A stretch of DNA of 64,000 bases from Planctomycetota bacterium (GCA_029259715.1 JAJDEP010000005.1:124001-188000); one strand, 5' to 3'. Positions 1 through 10,000 are shown, counted from the stretch's first letter. Notes: generated by a model from the sequence alone, not told the origin. Made by a program: numbers and translations.

Positions 1-48
1 GGACTCGAGTACCTGACCAACCGCGACGAGGTCGACATCGAGAACTGA
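1..48 (+). CDS. C-terminal end of an unidentified protein (partial)
   Basis: The window opens inside a reading frame that gives the 15-residue tail GLEYLTNRDEVDIEN followed by TGA. The frame agrees with the GC-rich third positions of the neighbourhood. The gene enters from the left edge, so its product cannot be identified. The next 109 bases up to the stop of the minus-strand Kelch gene hold no gene that I can support. Confidence 0.5.
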   Translation, partial: GLEYLTNRDEVDIEN

Positions 49-157
49 GGGGGGCGCGGCGTGCGCAGCGGCGGGCATGACGCGGCGTGCGCTGCGGCGA
101 TCGCATCGCAAAGGTGCGTCGGCAGGGGCCGCCGGCCAGAGGCTGATCAGCGGCCGG

Positions 158-2827
158 TCAGGGGAGCAGCGTGAGCGCTACGGGGTTGCTCGCCATGAGC
201 GGGTTGTCGTTGGTGTCGAGCACCAGGTAGGCGTGGTGCAGGGTCAGCGGCGAGGACAACGAGAGCCCCGGAGGCAGCACGAACTCGACCTGGGCCATGC
301 CGTGGTCGTCGAGGGTGCCCAGCGACAGCGGCATGAGCGAGCTGTTCGGCACGAAGAACAGGAACTGCAGATAGGCGTCGAAGTTGAGGGGCAGGTGTGT
401 CCACGGGTTGAGACCGATGCCCGGCTCGGTTCCGGAGACCGAACCGAGGAAGAAGTAGGTCTTGCCGGCGTGCTCCGGGCCCGCGAACAACTGCAACGAC
501 TGTGTGCCACCGGTGGTGCTGTCGATGGACTCGACATCTGCGGAGAGGGGCTGGGCGTTCGAGCGCCACAGCAGTGCCTCTGTGCGTGTCGTCACGCTGT
601 TGATTCCGTAGCCGGAGATGCTGATGGTCCCGAAGGCATCGACGTCGACGTCGGTGGCGAAGGAAGCGGTGAAGTCCCGTCCGAGCGCGCCGTGCAGGCT
701 GGTGAAGCTCGCGGCCGATCCCGACCAGAGGCCAGCCCCGGTGCCCGCGCCGAGGCTGGCGGAGCCGACTTGCAGACCGTGCGCGACTCCCGAGAGCGTT
801 GCCGTGCCGCCGGGCGGCGTCAGGTCGAGGGTGCCTTCGGGTTGTCCGCCCCAGAGCAGCGGCTTGTTCACGCCGGCGAAGGTCGCCCGTCCCACCTGTT
901 GGCCGTCGCCGGCCGCCGTGATGTAGCTCCAGCTGGATCCCGGCGGGTTCATGTCGACGAAGCTGGCGGCGTTGCCGGCCCACTGAGCGGCGTGGACGAC
1001 ACCGAAGCCGATGTGCACCTGCCCGAACTGGCGGCCCGCGTCGACGGATGTCGTCGACGAACCCCACATGGTGGGCGGCGTGAGCGTGAACGCGCTCGCC
1101 GACGGGAAGTTCCAGATGGTGCCGGCGGAGTTGGTGCTCGACTCGTCGTAGCGCATGGTGCCTACGTGTTGGCTTCCGTCGGTGTCGGCCAGGCTGCCGA
1201 ACTCCCAGCCGGAAGGCTGCATGTTGACGTGGCTCGCGACCGAACCGGACCACAGGGACGCATGCTGGTTGTAGCCCGTGCCTTGCGGCGTCGTGTAGGG
1301 CCACCAGTACCAGCCGACCTGCACGCCGTTCTCGACGGCCGCGATCGAACCGCCGACGGAGCCCGGTGGCGTGAGGTCGAGCGGTGCAGCGGCGGGATCG
1401 GTCCAGAGCATGGGCCGGCTGAGGGTCCCGTAGGTGGGGTGGGTGTAACCGGTGCTGCCCACGACCTGCCCGTCGTCGAGACCGAGGGCCGTCGACGAGA
1501 GCGAACCGGCGGGGTGCAGGTTCCAGGTGGCCCAGGTCGCCCCCGGCGAGACCGGGACGCGGACGTTCAGCGCCAACACAGGGCTGGTGGCCGTGCCACA
1601 GGGGTTCGTGGCCCGCAGGGCGTAGTCACCGGAATCGGCGAGGCTCGTGCCGGAGAGCATGAGGTCGGGCGTGTCGGTGCCCGTCAGGACGGCGCCGCTG
1701 GCCGACGGCCCGTCGAAGAGATCGAGGCCGTCCCTCTGCCAGCGGTAGCTGAGGGGTGTGCCGCCCGCGACGTCGACGGAGAGCAGCGTCGTCTGTCCGA
1801 CCCACGGCGTCGGGGCGGGAAGGGGCGGCGCGAAGAGCGGGCAAGGCGGTGTGTACAACTTCTCGACGAGATGTGTGCCGCCGCCGTCGTTGCTGCCGCC
1901 CATGACGTAGATGTGGTCGTCCGGAGAGAGGGCGGCGGCAAACCCGGCGCGGGGTGTCGCCAGGTCCGGGCCGGCGGTCCAGACGTCAGCGTCCTGGTCG
2001 AGCACCCAGGTGGTGCCTTGCGTGGTGCCGTTGGTGCCGCCGATGGCATAGACGCGGTCATCCGCGCCGAGCACCGCGCGCAGACTCGAGAGGGCCGCGG
2101 GCAGGTCCGCGACCGCCGTGTCCGACCACGTGTCGGTGGCGATGTCGTACTGCGCGACGTTGGTCGTCCGCCCGCCGCCCGAGGCCACGAAGCCCCCGAG
2201 TACGAGGATGTGGCCGCGCCCGTCGTTGACCGCTGCCGCATCAGCCACGGCGGAGTTCATGGGGGCGACAGGCTGCCAGATGTCCGCCGCGCCGTCGTAC
2301 CGTTCGACGAAAGCGCTGTTGGGATCGCCCGGCGTGGCGACCGCACCGGGACCGCCTCCGAGCGAGTAGATGCGCTGAGCGTCGTCCGTGGCCCAGGCAA
2401 AGAACTCGAGCGGAGCTGAACTCCCCCGTTCGGCGGTGTTGCCTTGCTTGCCCTCGATGGGATCCCAGTAGTAGCCCTTGCCTTCGTCGTCGCCGATGAG
2501 GGCCAGGCCTCCGAACACGACGATGCGGCCCAGCGCGTCCACGCCGGCACCGTGGTGGATGATCGTGCCTTCGAGTTCGGGCGCCGGCAGCCAGGTGGTG
2601 CCGGCGGTCGGCAACTGGTGCACCGGGCTGTCGAGATTGGCGCTGAAGGGCGTGCCGCCGAGGGCGTAGAGGACGTCGGCGACCTGCAGACCCACCGCGT
2701 ACTCGCGGGCTTGCGTGGTGTCGGGGAAGGCGGGCGCCGGTTGCCATGTCTGCGCCCCGGCCGCGGTCGCGATGAGGGCGAGGGATGCGATGACGGCGGG
2801 CAGCGTGCTGGCGAAGGGGCGGGGCAT
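158..2827 (-). CDS. Secreted Kelch/Ig-like/HAF-repeat protein, 889 aa
   Basis: The start is the ATG at 2827, which has AGGAG seven bases upstream and begins a classical signal peptide (MPRPFASTLP, cleavage probable after ATAAGA near residue 25). An upstream extension would lack a signal. Residues about 30-330 carry six Kelch-like glycine pairs (YALGG, IVVFGG, IYSLGG, ILVLGGF, VYAIGG, IYVMGG). An Ig-like segment follows at about 340-430 (YRWQRDG, DSGDYAL). HAF-type repeats (QVG with ALW or SLWSG) fill about 440-750, and a C-terminal domain covers the last 110 residues (YFFLGSVSGTEPG). The product is probably exported and acts as a surface or matrix propeller protein. Ligand and function are unknown. 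Confidence 0.85.
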   Translation of the reverse strand: MPRPFASTLPAVIASLALIATAAGAQTWQPAPAFPDTTQAREYAVGLQVADVLYALGGTPFSANLDSPVHQLPTAGTTWLPAPELEGTIIHHGAGVDALGRIVVFGGLALIGDDEGKGYYWDPIEGKQGNTAERGSSAPLEFFAWATDDAQRIYSLGGGPGAVATPGDPNSAFVERYDGAADIWQPVAPMNSAVADAAAVNDGRGHILVLGGFVASGGGRTTNVAQYDIATDTWSDTAVADLPAALSSLRAVLGADDRVYAIGGTNGTTQGTTWVLDQDADVWTAGPDLATPRAGFAAALSPDDHIYVMGGSNDGGGTHLVEKLYTPPCPLFAPPLPAPTPWVGQTTLLSVDVAGGTPLSYRWQRDGLDLFDGPSASGAVLTGTDTPDLMLSGTSLADSGDYALRATNPCGTATSPVLALNVRVPVSPGATWATWNLHPAGSLSSTALGLDDGQVVGSTGYTHPTYGTLSRPMLWTDPAAAPLDLTPPGSVGGSIAAVENGVQVGWYWWPYTTPQGTGYNQHASLWSGSVASHVNMQPSGWEFGSLADTDGSQHVGTMRYDESSTNSAGTIWNFPSASAFTLTPPTMWGSSTTSVDAGRQFGQVHIGFGVVHAAQWAGNAASFVDMNPPGSSWSYITAAGDGQQVGRATFAGVNKPLLWGGQPEGTLDLTPPGGTATLSGVAHGLQVGSASLGAGTGAGLWSGSAASFTSLHGALGRDFTASFATDVDVDAFGTISISGYGINSVTTRTEALLWRSNAQPLSADVESIDSTTGGTQSLQLFAGPEHAGKTYFFLGSVSGTEPGIGLNPWTHLPLNFDAYLQFLFFVPNSSLMPLSLGTLDDHGMAQVEFVLPPGLSLSSPLTLHHAYLVLDTNDNPLMASNPVALTLLP

Positions 2828-2862
2828 CGGGGGCTCCTGTTGTGACTCTCTTCGCGACTCGT

Positions 2863-2890
2863 GTTGCGTTGGTGTCGTTGCGTTGGTGTC
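2863..2890. repeat. Two tandem copies of a 14-bp unit
   Basis: GTTGCGTTGGTGTC occurs twice head to tail just upstream of the Kelch gene start, in the space shared with the divergent gene at 3084. It may be a simple slippage repeat or a regulator-binding site. Nothing in the sequence decides between these. Confidence 0.6.
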
Positions 2891-2950
2891 GCGTCCCGTC
2901 GAGTCTCCCGCTGTGACGCACTTTGTCACGTGACCTTGTCGTCATGCGGC

Positions 2951-2986
2951 GCGCGCTTTTGCGCGTGTCTACGCCTTCGTGCGTAG
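2951..2986. promoter_or_regulatory. Paired small hairpins in a divergent intergenic region
   Basis: Two perfect inverted repeats lie side by side between the two divergent secreted-protein genes: CGCGC-TTTT-GCGCG (2952-2965) and CTACGC-N6-GCGTAG (2969-2986). They could be operators or transcript hairpins. No convincing -35/-10 pair was found nearby. Confidence 0.3.
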
Positions 2987-3083
2987 GTTCGATTGGGCGT
3001 GTGCGCACGGGATGAAACCTCTGTCATCGTGCCGGTCACGGACTGAGGCTAGGGTGGTGTGAGACAGAGCCCCGGAGGCCTCG

Positions 3084-4373
3084 ATGGACACCCCCAACAT
3101 CATCGCGACGTGCGCATGCCTCTTCCTGGCGAGCGTCGCTTCGGTCGAGAGTGCGTCAGCCCAGAGCGCGCCGGTCGCGTTCGACGACGCCTACACGACG
3201 CCCCAGGACGAGAACCTGAGCGTCGACGACCCCGGTGTCCTCGCCAATGACGAGGACGCCGACGGCGATGCGCTCACCGCGATCCTGGTCGATTCGTCGC
3301 AGGCGGTGGGCACGTTGTTGCTGTCGCCGGACGGGTCGTTCGAGTACGAGCCCGGGAGCTTCGTGGGCGTGGAGTCGTTCACCTACAGGGCGAACGACGG
3401 CGGCCTCGACAGCAACCCGGCCACGGTCACCTTCACGGTGACGCCAGGGTCGACGGCCACCTTCTACACCGACGAGAGCTTGTTCCTGAGCGGTCTTGCG
3501 GCCCAGGGCTTCGCCCCGCAGCTCGAGAGCTTCGAGAGCGATGCCGTTTGGGGGGCGACGCGTTCGCCCTCCACGGCGCCGTCCGTCACCAGCCAGGGCA
3601 TCACCTGGGAGAGTCCCATCGGGACGAGCCAGGTCACGACGGGGCCGGGTCCGGCGCTGCACGGTAGTTGGGGCTTCTTCGCCCTGCCCCATGGCGACTA
3701 CCTGGCCGGCCCGCAATGCCTGACGCCCGGTGTCTGCACCGACCGCTGGCGCGGCTCGAGCGTCGATCCGCTCGTGGCCATCGGCGGGTGGGTGAATGCC
3801 GCCGGTTCCGCGAAGGTGGGCCTGTACCTCGACGACGAGCCGACCCAATCCGTGGGCACGGCCTTCGTCACGTCGGGACGCTTCATCGGCGTCATCGCGC
3901 CCGCCGGCTTCCACGCCTTCGAGTACCGCGAACTCGAGGGGGTCAGCACGGACGCGTTCTACATCTTCGGCGACAAGTTCACCTTTGCGCGGGGTGTGGT
4001 GGGGGCTTGGACGGATCTCGGTGGCGGCTCGGCCGGCGCTTTCGGCGTGCCCTCGGCCACGGGGACCGGGGCGCTCACGGGTGGGTCCGTGGTCAGCCTC
4101 GACCTCGCGGGAGCGCCGCCCAACGAGGCCGCGCTGCTGTGGATCTCGACGACGTCGACACCCTTGCCGCTCCTCGGCGGCACGCTGCACGCGCAGCCGT
4201 TCAGCTTCCAGTTCGTGATCGTGACGGACCCGTCGGGGGATTTCCTCGCGGCCGGCAACTGGCCGGCGGGCCTCCCCCCCGGGATGGAGTTGTGGTTCCA
4301 GTTCCTCGTGCAGGACCTGTCCGTGCCCGCCGGCATCATCCTGTCCAACGGCCTGAAGGCGGTGACGCCCTGA
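3084..4373 (+). CDS. Secreted protein with a cadherin-like/Ig-like tandem domain, 429 aa
   Basis: A signal peptide (ATCACLFLASVASVESASA) precedes a domain at about residues 30-118 that looks like the bacterial tandem-repeat Ig/cadherin-like family. Its features are AFDDAYTTPQDENLSV, then LANDEDADGDALTA, DGSFEYEP and FTYRANDG. The middle (about 120-305) resembles the fold often found in PEP-CTERM-type exported proteins (FIGVIAPAGFHAFEYREL, then DKFTFA). The C-terminal 110 residues (WTDLGGGSAGAFG, then LPPGMELWFQF and LSNGLKA) match the N-terminal part of the protein at 39348-40568. An extracellular structural or adhesive role is inferred. The enzyme-like motifs I looked for are absent. Confidence 0.8.
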   Translation: MDTPNIIATCACLFLASVASVESASAQSAPVAFDDAYTTPQDENLSVDDPGVLANDEDADGDALTAILVDSSQAVGTLLLSPDGSFEYEPGSFVGVESFTYRANDGGLDSNPATVTFTVTPGSTATFYTDESLFLSGLAAQGFAPQLESFESDAVWGATRSPSTAPSVTSQGITWESPIGTSQVTTGPGPALHGSWGFFALPHGDYLAGPQCLTPGVCTDRWRGSSVDPLVAIGGWVNAAGSAKVGLYLDDEPTQSVGTAFVTSGRFIGVIAPAGFHAFEYRELEGVSTDAFYIFGDKFTFARGVVGAWTDLGGGSAGAFGVPSATGTGALTGGSVVSLDLAGAPPNEAALLWISTTSTPLPLLGGTLHAQPFSFQFVIVTDPSGDFLAAGNWPAGLPPGMELWFQFLVQDLSVPAGIILSNGLKAVTP

Positions 4374-4381
4374 GCGCAGGA

Positions 4382-4402
4382 CGCGGCGCACGGCACGCCG
4401 CG
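4382..4402 (+). terminator. Hairpin after the cadherin-like gene
   Basis: CGCGGCG-N7-CGCCGCG forms a perfect 7-bp stem eight bases after the stop codon. There is no T-run after it, so it is only a candidate terminator or 3' stabiliser. Confidence 0.35.
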
Positions 4403-4508
4403 ACCTCGCCGGGCATGCCGCCGTGAACGACGCGCCGTACCCCGCGGCGGGCCGTGCGCGGCGTGATCGGGGTCGCAGGGCCCCTCCCGTCGGCAATCGC
4501 GTAGGGGC

Positions 4509-4539
4509 TTGACACCGGGGCGATGTTCGGTGAATGTTA
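4509..4539 (+). promoter_or_regulatory. Candidate promoter with LexA-like direct repeat upstream of imuA
   Basis: A consensus -35 box TTGACA lies at 4509-4514. Within the following spacer is GTTC-N7-GTTA (4525-4539), one base off the GTTC-N7-GTTC operator known for alphaproteobacterial LexA. imuA-imuB-dnaE2 cassettes are classically LexA-controlled, which is why I looked here. The -10 is poor (GAATGT at 17-bp spacing). The LexA site of this lineage is unknown to me, so the assignment is an inference. Confidence 0.4.
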
Positions 4540-4544
4540 GGGTC

Positions 4545-5540
4545 ATGGCCCTGACGAGAAGAGATCCCCGTAATTCACCGCGAAAGGCCGTTTCCGCGGC
4601 CGTTTCCCGCAGCCCTGACCAGGCTGCGATCCCTCTCCCTGCTTCGCGGTTGCGGGGGGGCTCGTCCTCGAGGGCCATTGGTTCGGGGGTCCCGCACGAC
4701 CTCATGCGTGGGGCCCCCGAACCTCTTTCTTCGGCTCTCCCCACGGGTTGGGCGGAGCTCGACGACCTGCTCGGCGGGGGCTGGCCGGTGGGTGCGCTGT
4801 GTGAGTTGTGCGGGCGCGGGCGCAGCAGCCTGTCGCTGGGCGCGGTGCGGCAGGCCCAGGCGCGCGAGTTGCCGGTGGCCTGGGTCGACGGCGGCGGCGT
4901 CTTCTGCCCGGTCACGGCGCGGGTCGACCTCACGGCGCTCACGCTGGTGCGTCCGGGGGCCGACGAGGAGGGCGGCTTGTCGAGCGGGTTCTCCGGCGGC
5001 GGCGCGGCGGCCCGGCGCATGTTCCGGCGCGGAAGCGCTCCCGGTGATGGCGGCGGGGGCTCTCTGATCGGTCGTGGGCGGGCCGGTCGTGGTCGGGCGG
5101 GGCATGACCGGGCCTTGAGCGACCGCGCGTTGCTCGCGGCCGACCTGCTCCTGCGCAGTCGGGCCTTCGCGCTGGTGGTTCTCGATCTGCCCACGGGCAG
5201 CCCGCCCCTGTCGCGCTGGTTCCGGTTGGCGCGCCAGGCGGCGGCGGCCTCGGCCTGGCTGCTGCTGCTCGGACGCGAAGGCCCGTCGCGGGCCGGCTCG
5301 GCCGCCGACCTGGTGCTGGCGAGTCGGTTGCACCCCGTGAGTCCTCGCGACTGGGGCGAGCCGCCGCCGCCCCGCATGGAGGTCACGCGCATGCGTCAAC
5401 GGCGCAGCGCCAGTGGAGGTGGGGGTGGCGCAGGGTGTTCCGACAGCGTCTTGTTGGGTCGTCCCGATGTGTTTGTTGAGGGTCGTCCCGACGATGTTGT
5501 TGAGGGTCGTCCCGACGGGCCGCCGCCCGCCCATGGGTGA
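4545..5540 (+). CDS. imuA: ImuA-like RecA-fold protein of the mutasome
   Basis: The protein shows the ImuA signature LPTGWAELDDLLGGGWPVGAL (about residues 67-87), the region that corresponds to the ATP-loop area of RecA-like proteins. Further on, SAWLLLLGREG and ADLVLASRLHP also match this family. ImuA helps the ImuB-DnaE2 complex in error-prone lesion bypass. The ATG at 4545 is chosen because it sits just after the promoter candidate; ATG 4704 is an alternative that would begin close to the conserved region. The tail carries tandem RPD-V-VEGRPDD-type repeats (about 5455-5520) that look unconserved. The stop overlaps the imuB start by one base. Confidence 0.75.
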   Translation: MALTRRDPRNSPRKAVSAAVSRSPDQAAIPLPASRLRGGSSSRAIGSGVPHDLMRGAPEPLSSALPTGWAELDDLLGGGWPVGALCELCGRGRSSLSLGAVRQAQARELPVAWVDGGGVFCPVTARVDLTALTLVRPGADEEGGLSSGFSGGGAAARRMFRRGSAPGDGGGGSLIGRGRAGRGRAGHDRALSDRALLAADLLLRSRAFALVVLDLPTGSPPLSRWFRLARQAAAASAWLLLLGREGPSRAGSAADLVLASRLHPVSPRDWGEPPPPRMEVTRMRQRRSASGGGGGAGCSDSVLLGRPDVFVEGRPDDVVEGRPDGPPPAHG

Positions 5541-7006
5541 TGTTCGCGTGCGTGTTGTTGCCCGTGTTGTCGGGGGTGGGGTTGTCCGGGGTAGGGCCGG
5601 GTCCGCAAGCGACTGAGGCCGAGCTCGTCCAGAAGCTGTTCGCGGTCTCGCCCCTCCTTGAGCACCGGACGGCGCTCGAGCACCGATCGGACGACGAGGC
5701 GGGCGGGCTGGTCTTCCTCGATGTGCGCGGGATCTCCCGCTTCCACCACTTCGCCACGGGCAAGCGGGGGGCGGCGGGGGTGTTCGAGGCGGTGCGGCGG
5801 GCGCTCGCACCGCTCGTGCCGCGGGGGATGGCCCTGGCCCCCAACCGTTTCACGGCGGAGGTGGCGGCGCGTTACCAGCGCGATCCGGTCATGGTGGCGC
5901 CGGGGGACGAGGCCTTGTTCCTCTCGCGGCTGCCCCTGTCGGCCCTGCCCCTGCCCGCCGAGCTGGCCCGGCGCCTCGTGCCGCTGGGGCTGCGCACGCT
6001 GGGCGACTTCGCGTCGTTGCCGGTGGCCGCCGTCGAGCGGCGTTACGGGCAGGCCGGCGTGGCGCTGCACCGTCTGGCCCGGGGCGAGGACCGCAGCACC
6101 CTGTTGCCGCTCACCGAAGCCCTGCCCCTGTCGGTGCTGGCCGACATCGAGGGCGGCGCCGACGGGCTGCCGCGCCTGGAGCCGGTCCTGCGCCAGGCCG
6201 TCGAACGCCTGTGCGTGACCCTGCGCGAGGAGGGGCGCGGGGTCTCGCGGCTGCGCCTGGAGTTGAGCGTGCGCGATCGCGAGGCGCGCCGCTACGAGCT
6301 GTCGCCGGCGAGCGCCGAGGACCGGGCCGGCCTGCTGACCGACCTGCTGGTGTGCAAGCTCAGCGACACGCCCCCCGGCGGAACCGTCGACGCCCTGCAG
6401 CTACGCGTGGTGCAGAGCCAGTCCATGGCCGTGCACCAGAACGGCCTCTTCGGCGAGATCTCCCGCGACGCCCAGCGCCGGGCCGAGGCCCTCTCGCGCA
6501 TCAAGACCATCCTGGGCCGGGCGGCGGTGACCACGCCGCGCCTGCGTCGCGACCACCGCCTCGAGGAGCGCTGGCGCCTGCTGCCGGCCGACGGTGTCGC
6601 AGACGAGGCTCGTGCGCAGGCCCATGCGAAATCTCGTGCGAAGTCCCGCGTGAAGTCACGTAGCAAGACCGGTCCCCCCGTTGCCGGGTCCTCCGATGCC
6701 GGGTCCTCCGATGCCGGGTCCCTCGAGCCCGGGGGCCCCGAACCGGAGTCGACGCCGCTGCGCTTGCTGCCGAGCCCGGTCGAGCTGGTGCCGGTGGTGG
6801 CCGGCGGGCGCACCGTGGCCTTCCGTTGGGGCGGACGCACCCTCGACGTGGGCAGCGTCTCGCCGCCGCGGCGTCTGTGCGGCGGGTGGTGGAGCGAGCC
6901 CTACGAGCGCGACGAGTACGACCTGCAGACCCCCGACGGCGCGCTCTACCGCATCGCCCGGGACAAGCTGGCCCGGCGCTGGCTGTTGCTGGCGGAGGTC
7001 GACTAG
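5540..7006 (+). CDS. imuB: ImuB, non-catalytic Y-family polymerase homologue
   Basis: This is a 488-residue relative of Y-family polymerases of the ImuB branch. It has VFLDVRGISRFH in the palm region, a helix-hairpin segment around LGLRTLGDFASLP, a little-finger region, and the ImuB-type C-terminus (GGWWSEPYERDEYDLQTPDGALYRI). ImuB is the hub that recruits DnaE2 and ImuA to the beta clamp and usually lacks polymerase acids. Here the N-terminus is short and the first acidic motif of active enzymes is not visible. A low-complexity linker (KSRAKSRVKSRSK, then repeated GSSDA) lies near residues 358-400. ATG 5540 overlaps the imuA stop as TGATG, so translation is coupled. Confidence 0.85.
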   Translation: MFACVLLPVLSGVGLSGVGPGPQATEAELVQKLFAVSPLLEHRTALEHRSDDEAGGLVFLDVRGISRFHHFATGKRGAAGVFEAVRRALAPLVPRGMALAPNRFTAEVAARYQRDPVMVAPGDEALFLSRLPLSALPLPAELARRLVPLGLRTLGDFASLPVAAVERRYGQAGVALHRLARGEDRSTLLPLTEALPLSVLADIEGGADGLPRLEPVLRQAVERLCVTLREEGRGVSRLRLELSVRDREARRYELSPASAEDRAGLLTDLLVCKLSDTPPGGTVDALQLRVVQSQSMAVHQNGLFGEISRDAQRRAEALSRIKTILGRAAVTTPRLRRDHRLEERWRLLPADGVADEARAQAHAKSRAKSRVKSRSKTGPPVAGSSDAGSSDAGSLEPGGPEPESTPLRLLPSPVELVPVVAGGRTVAFRWGGRTLDVGSVSPPRRLCGGWWSEPYERDEYDLQTPDGALYRIARDKLARRWLLLAEVD

Positions 7007-7008
7007 CC

Positions 7009-10000
7009 ATGGGGTCCCGCGCGGCGGGGACGGGTGGGGACGAGGTCCGTTACGCCGAGTTGCAGTGCCAGTCGGCCTTCAGCTTTCTGCGCGGGGCGTC
7101 CGAGCCCGAGGGCCTGGTGGAGCGGGCGGCGGCCTTGGGTTACGCGGGGCTGGCCCTCGCCGATCGCGACGGCCTGTACGGCTGCCCGCGCCTGCACGCC
7201 GCCGGCAAGGAGCGCGGGCTCCACGCCATCCACGGGACCACGCTGACCTTGGAGTCGGCCGGGCGGGCTTCGGGGGCGCGGGGCCATGGGAGCCGGGGTT
7301 ACGACGGGACGCCGCGGCGGGCCGACGACCGCATCGTGCTGCTGGCCCTCGACGCGTCGGGGTGGGGCAGCCTGTGCCGGCTGGTGTCGGCGGCGCGTCA
7401 CCGCGACCGCCGCGCGCCGACCACGCCCCTGTCGGCGTTGTGCCACCAGACCGCGGGGCTGGCCGCCCTGGCCGGTCCCGACCTGCCCGACACAACGGTG
7501 CAGGCGCTGCACGAGTCCTTCGGTCCGGACGATCTGTTCCTCACCGTCCACGACCGGCTGCTGCACCGCGATCGCCGCGGCCAGGCGCGGCAGCAGGCGC
7601 GCAGCCGGCACCTCGGCCGCCCGCTGCTGGTGACGGGCGGCGTGCGCTTCGCCCACGCGTCCGACAAGCCGCTGCACGATGTGCTCACCTGCGTGCGCCA
7701 CAAGGTGGCCCTCGACGAGGCGGCCCACCTGCTGCTGCCCAACGCCGAGTTCCACCTGCGGCCGCCGGCGGTGATCGCGCACCTGTTCCGCCACTGCCCC
7801 GACGCCGTGACCCGCACCGTCGAACTGGCCCAGCGTTGTTCCTGGTCGTTGGACGCCCTGGCCTACCGCTTCCCGCCCTTCGACCCGCCGCCGGGGGAAA
7901 CGCCCTTCTCCCTGCTGCACAAGCTGACCCACACCGGCTCGCGTCGTCGTTACCGTCCGTTGAGCCCGGCCGCCGCCCGCCAGATCGCCCGCGAACTCGA
8001 CCTGATCGAGCGCCTCGACCTCGCCGGCTACTTCCTGGTGGTGCACGACATCGTGCGCTTCTGCAACGAGCAGAAGATCCTGTGCCAGGGTCGCGGCTCG
8101 GCCGCCAACTCCGCCGTCTGCTACGCGCTGGGGATCACCGCCGTCGACCCGGTGGGCATGGACCTGCTGTTCGAGCGCTTCCTCTCGGAGGAGCGCGGCG
8201 AGATGCCCGACATCGACCTCGATATCGCCCACCAGGACCGCGAGCGCGTCCTGCAATACGTCTACGACAAGTACGGTCGCGAGCACGCCACCATGGCGGC
8301 CGAGGTGATCACCTACCGCGCCCGCTCGGCGGTGCGCGACGCCGCCAAGGCCCTGGGTTTCGGCACGGCGCGGTCGGACGCCCTGGCCAAGGGCATCGAC
8401 CGCCGCTGGGACGGCGACGCGGCGACCCTGCCGCCCGGTTGGTCCGGGTCGAGCACCGGCGGCACCGGCAACGAGTCCGACGACCCGCGCCTGCACCACC
8501 TGCTCGCCATGGCCACGCGCATGAGCGGGCTGCCGCGACACCTTTCGATCCACGTCGGGGGCTTCATCGTCACGGGCCCGCCGCTGCACGACATGATGCC
8601 CACCGAGCCGGCGGCCATGGCCGGGCGCACCGTCGTCCCCTGGGACAAGGACGACCTCAACGCCCTCGGCATCATCAAGATCGACCTGCTGGGCCTGGGG
8701 ATGCTCACCGTCCTCGACCGCTGTCTCACGTCGGTGAGCGCGACGCGTCGCGAGCAAGCGGCGGGCGCGCACGGTGGGCCGGGCGGTGGGCCGCGGGAGG
8801 GGGGACTGCCCGACGGCGCGCCCATCGACCTGGCCCTGCACACGGTGCCGCGCACCGACGAGGCCACCTGGGACATGCTCTGCGCTGCCGACACCGTGGG
8901 CGTGTTCCAGGTCGAGAGCCGGGCGCAGATGAACTGCCTGCCGCGCCTGCGTCCGCGCTGCTTCTACGACCTGGTGGTGGAGGTGGCGTTGATCCGTCCC
9001 GGGCCGATCCAGGGGGACATGGTGCACCCGTACCTGCGGCGGCGGGCGGGCACCGAGCCCGTGACCTACCCGCACCCGAGCCTGAAGCCGATCCTGCAGC
9101 GCACCCTGGGCGTGCCCCTGTTCCAGGAGCAGGGCATGAAGATCGCGGTGACGGCGGCGGGGTTCACCGGCGGGGAGGCCGACGAGCTGCGTCGCGCCAT
9201 GGGACACAAGCGCAGCCGGGCGCGCATGGCGGAGATGTCGGCGCGGCTGGTGGACGGCATGGTGCGCCACGGCATCCGGCAGGCCCTGGCCGAGCGCATC
9301 CTGAAACAGTTGTCGGCCTTCGCCGACTACGGGTTCCCCGAGAGTCATGCCGCGTCGTTCGCTCATCTGGTATGGGTGTCGGCCTGGCTCAAGCGGCATT
9401 ACCCCGAACATTTCCTGTGCGCCATGCTCAACGCCCAGCCCATGGGCTTCTATTCGCCGGCGACGCTCATCAGCGACGCCCAGCGGCACGGGGTGGTGGT
9501 GGGGGCCGTCGACGTGCTGCAGAGCGGATGGGACAGCACGCTGCAGTGGATGGAGAGGGCGAAGCGGGCAAAGAGGGCGAAACGCACGGGGGGCAGCGCC
9601 GTCCTGGGGGTGCGGCTCGGGCTCGGCACGGTGCGGGGGATCGGCGAGAAGCACGAACAAGGGGTGCGCGAGGGGCTGGCTTCGGTGGAGCGCCTGGGGC
9701 CTTTCGTGTCGCCCGAAGATTTCGCGCAACGCACGGGGCTGTCGCGCGTCCTGATGGAGAACCTGGCGCGGCTCGGCGCGCTGCGGGGCTTCGACGAGCG
9801 GCGGCGGCACGCGTTGTGGGAGGTGGCGCGCATGGCGCGGTCGGTGCCGGGCCCGCTGGCCGAACCCTTGAAGACCGAGACCGATCCGGTGGGACTGTTG
9901 CCCATGACGGCCGGGGAGACGGTGCGTGAGGACTACGCCCTGGGCGGCGCGAGCGTCGAGCGTCACCCGCTGGAGCTGCTGCGTGCACAACTCGACGCCA

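Noticed and set aside
158..2929. Longer form of the Kelch protein starting at 2929
   Set aside because: The extra 34 residues would hide the signal peptide; ATG 2827 has a good ribosome site and begins with the signal.
4509..4544. TTG at 4509 as the imuA start codon
   Set aside because: These bases form the TTGACA box of the candidate promoter; the in-frame ATG at 4545 is more likely.
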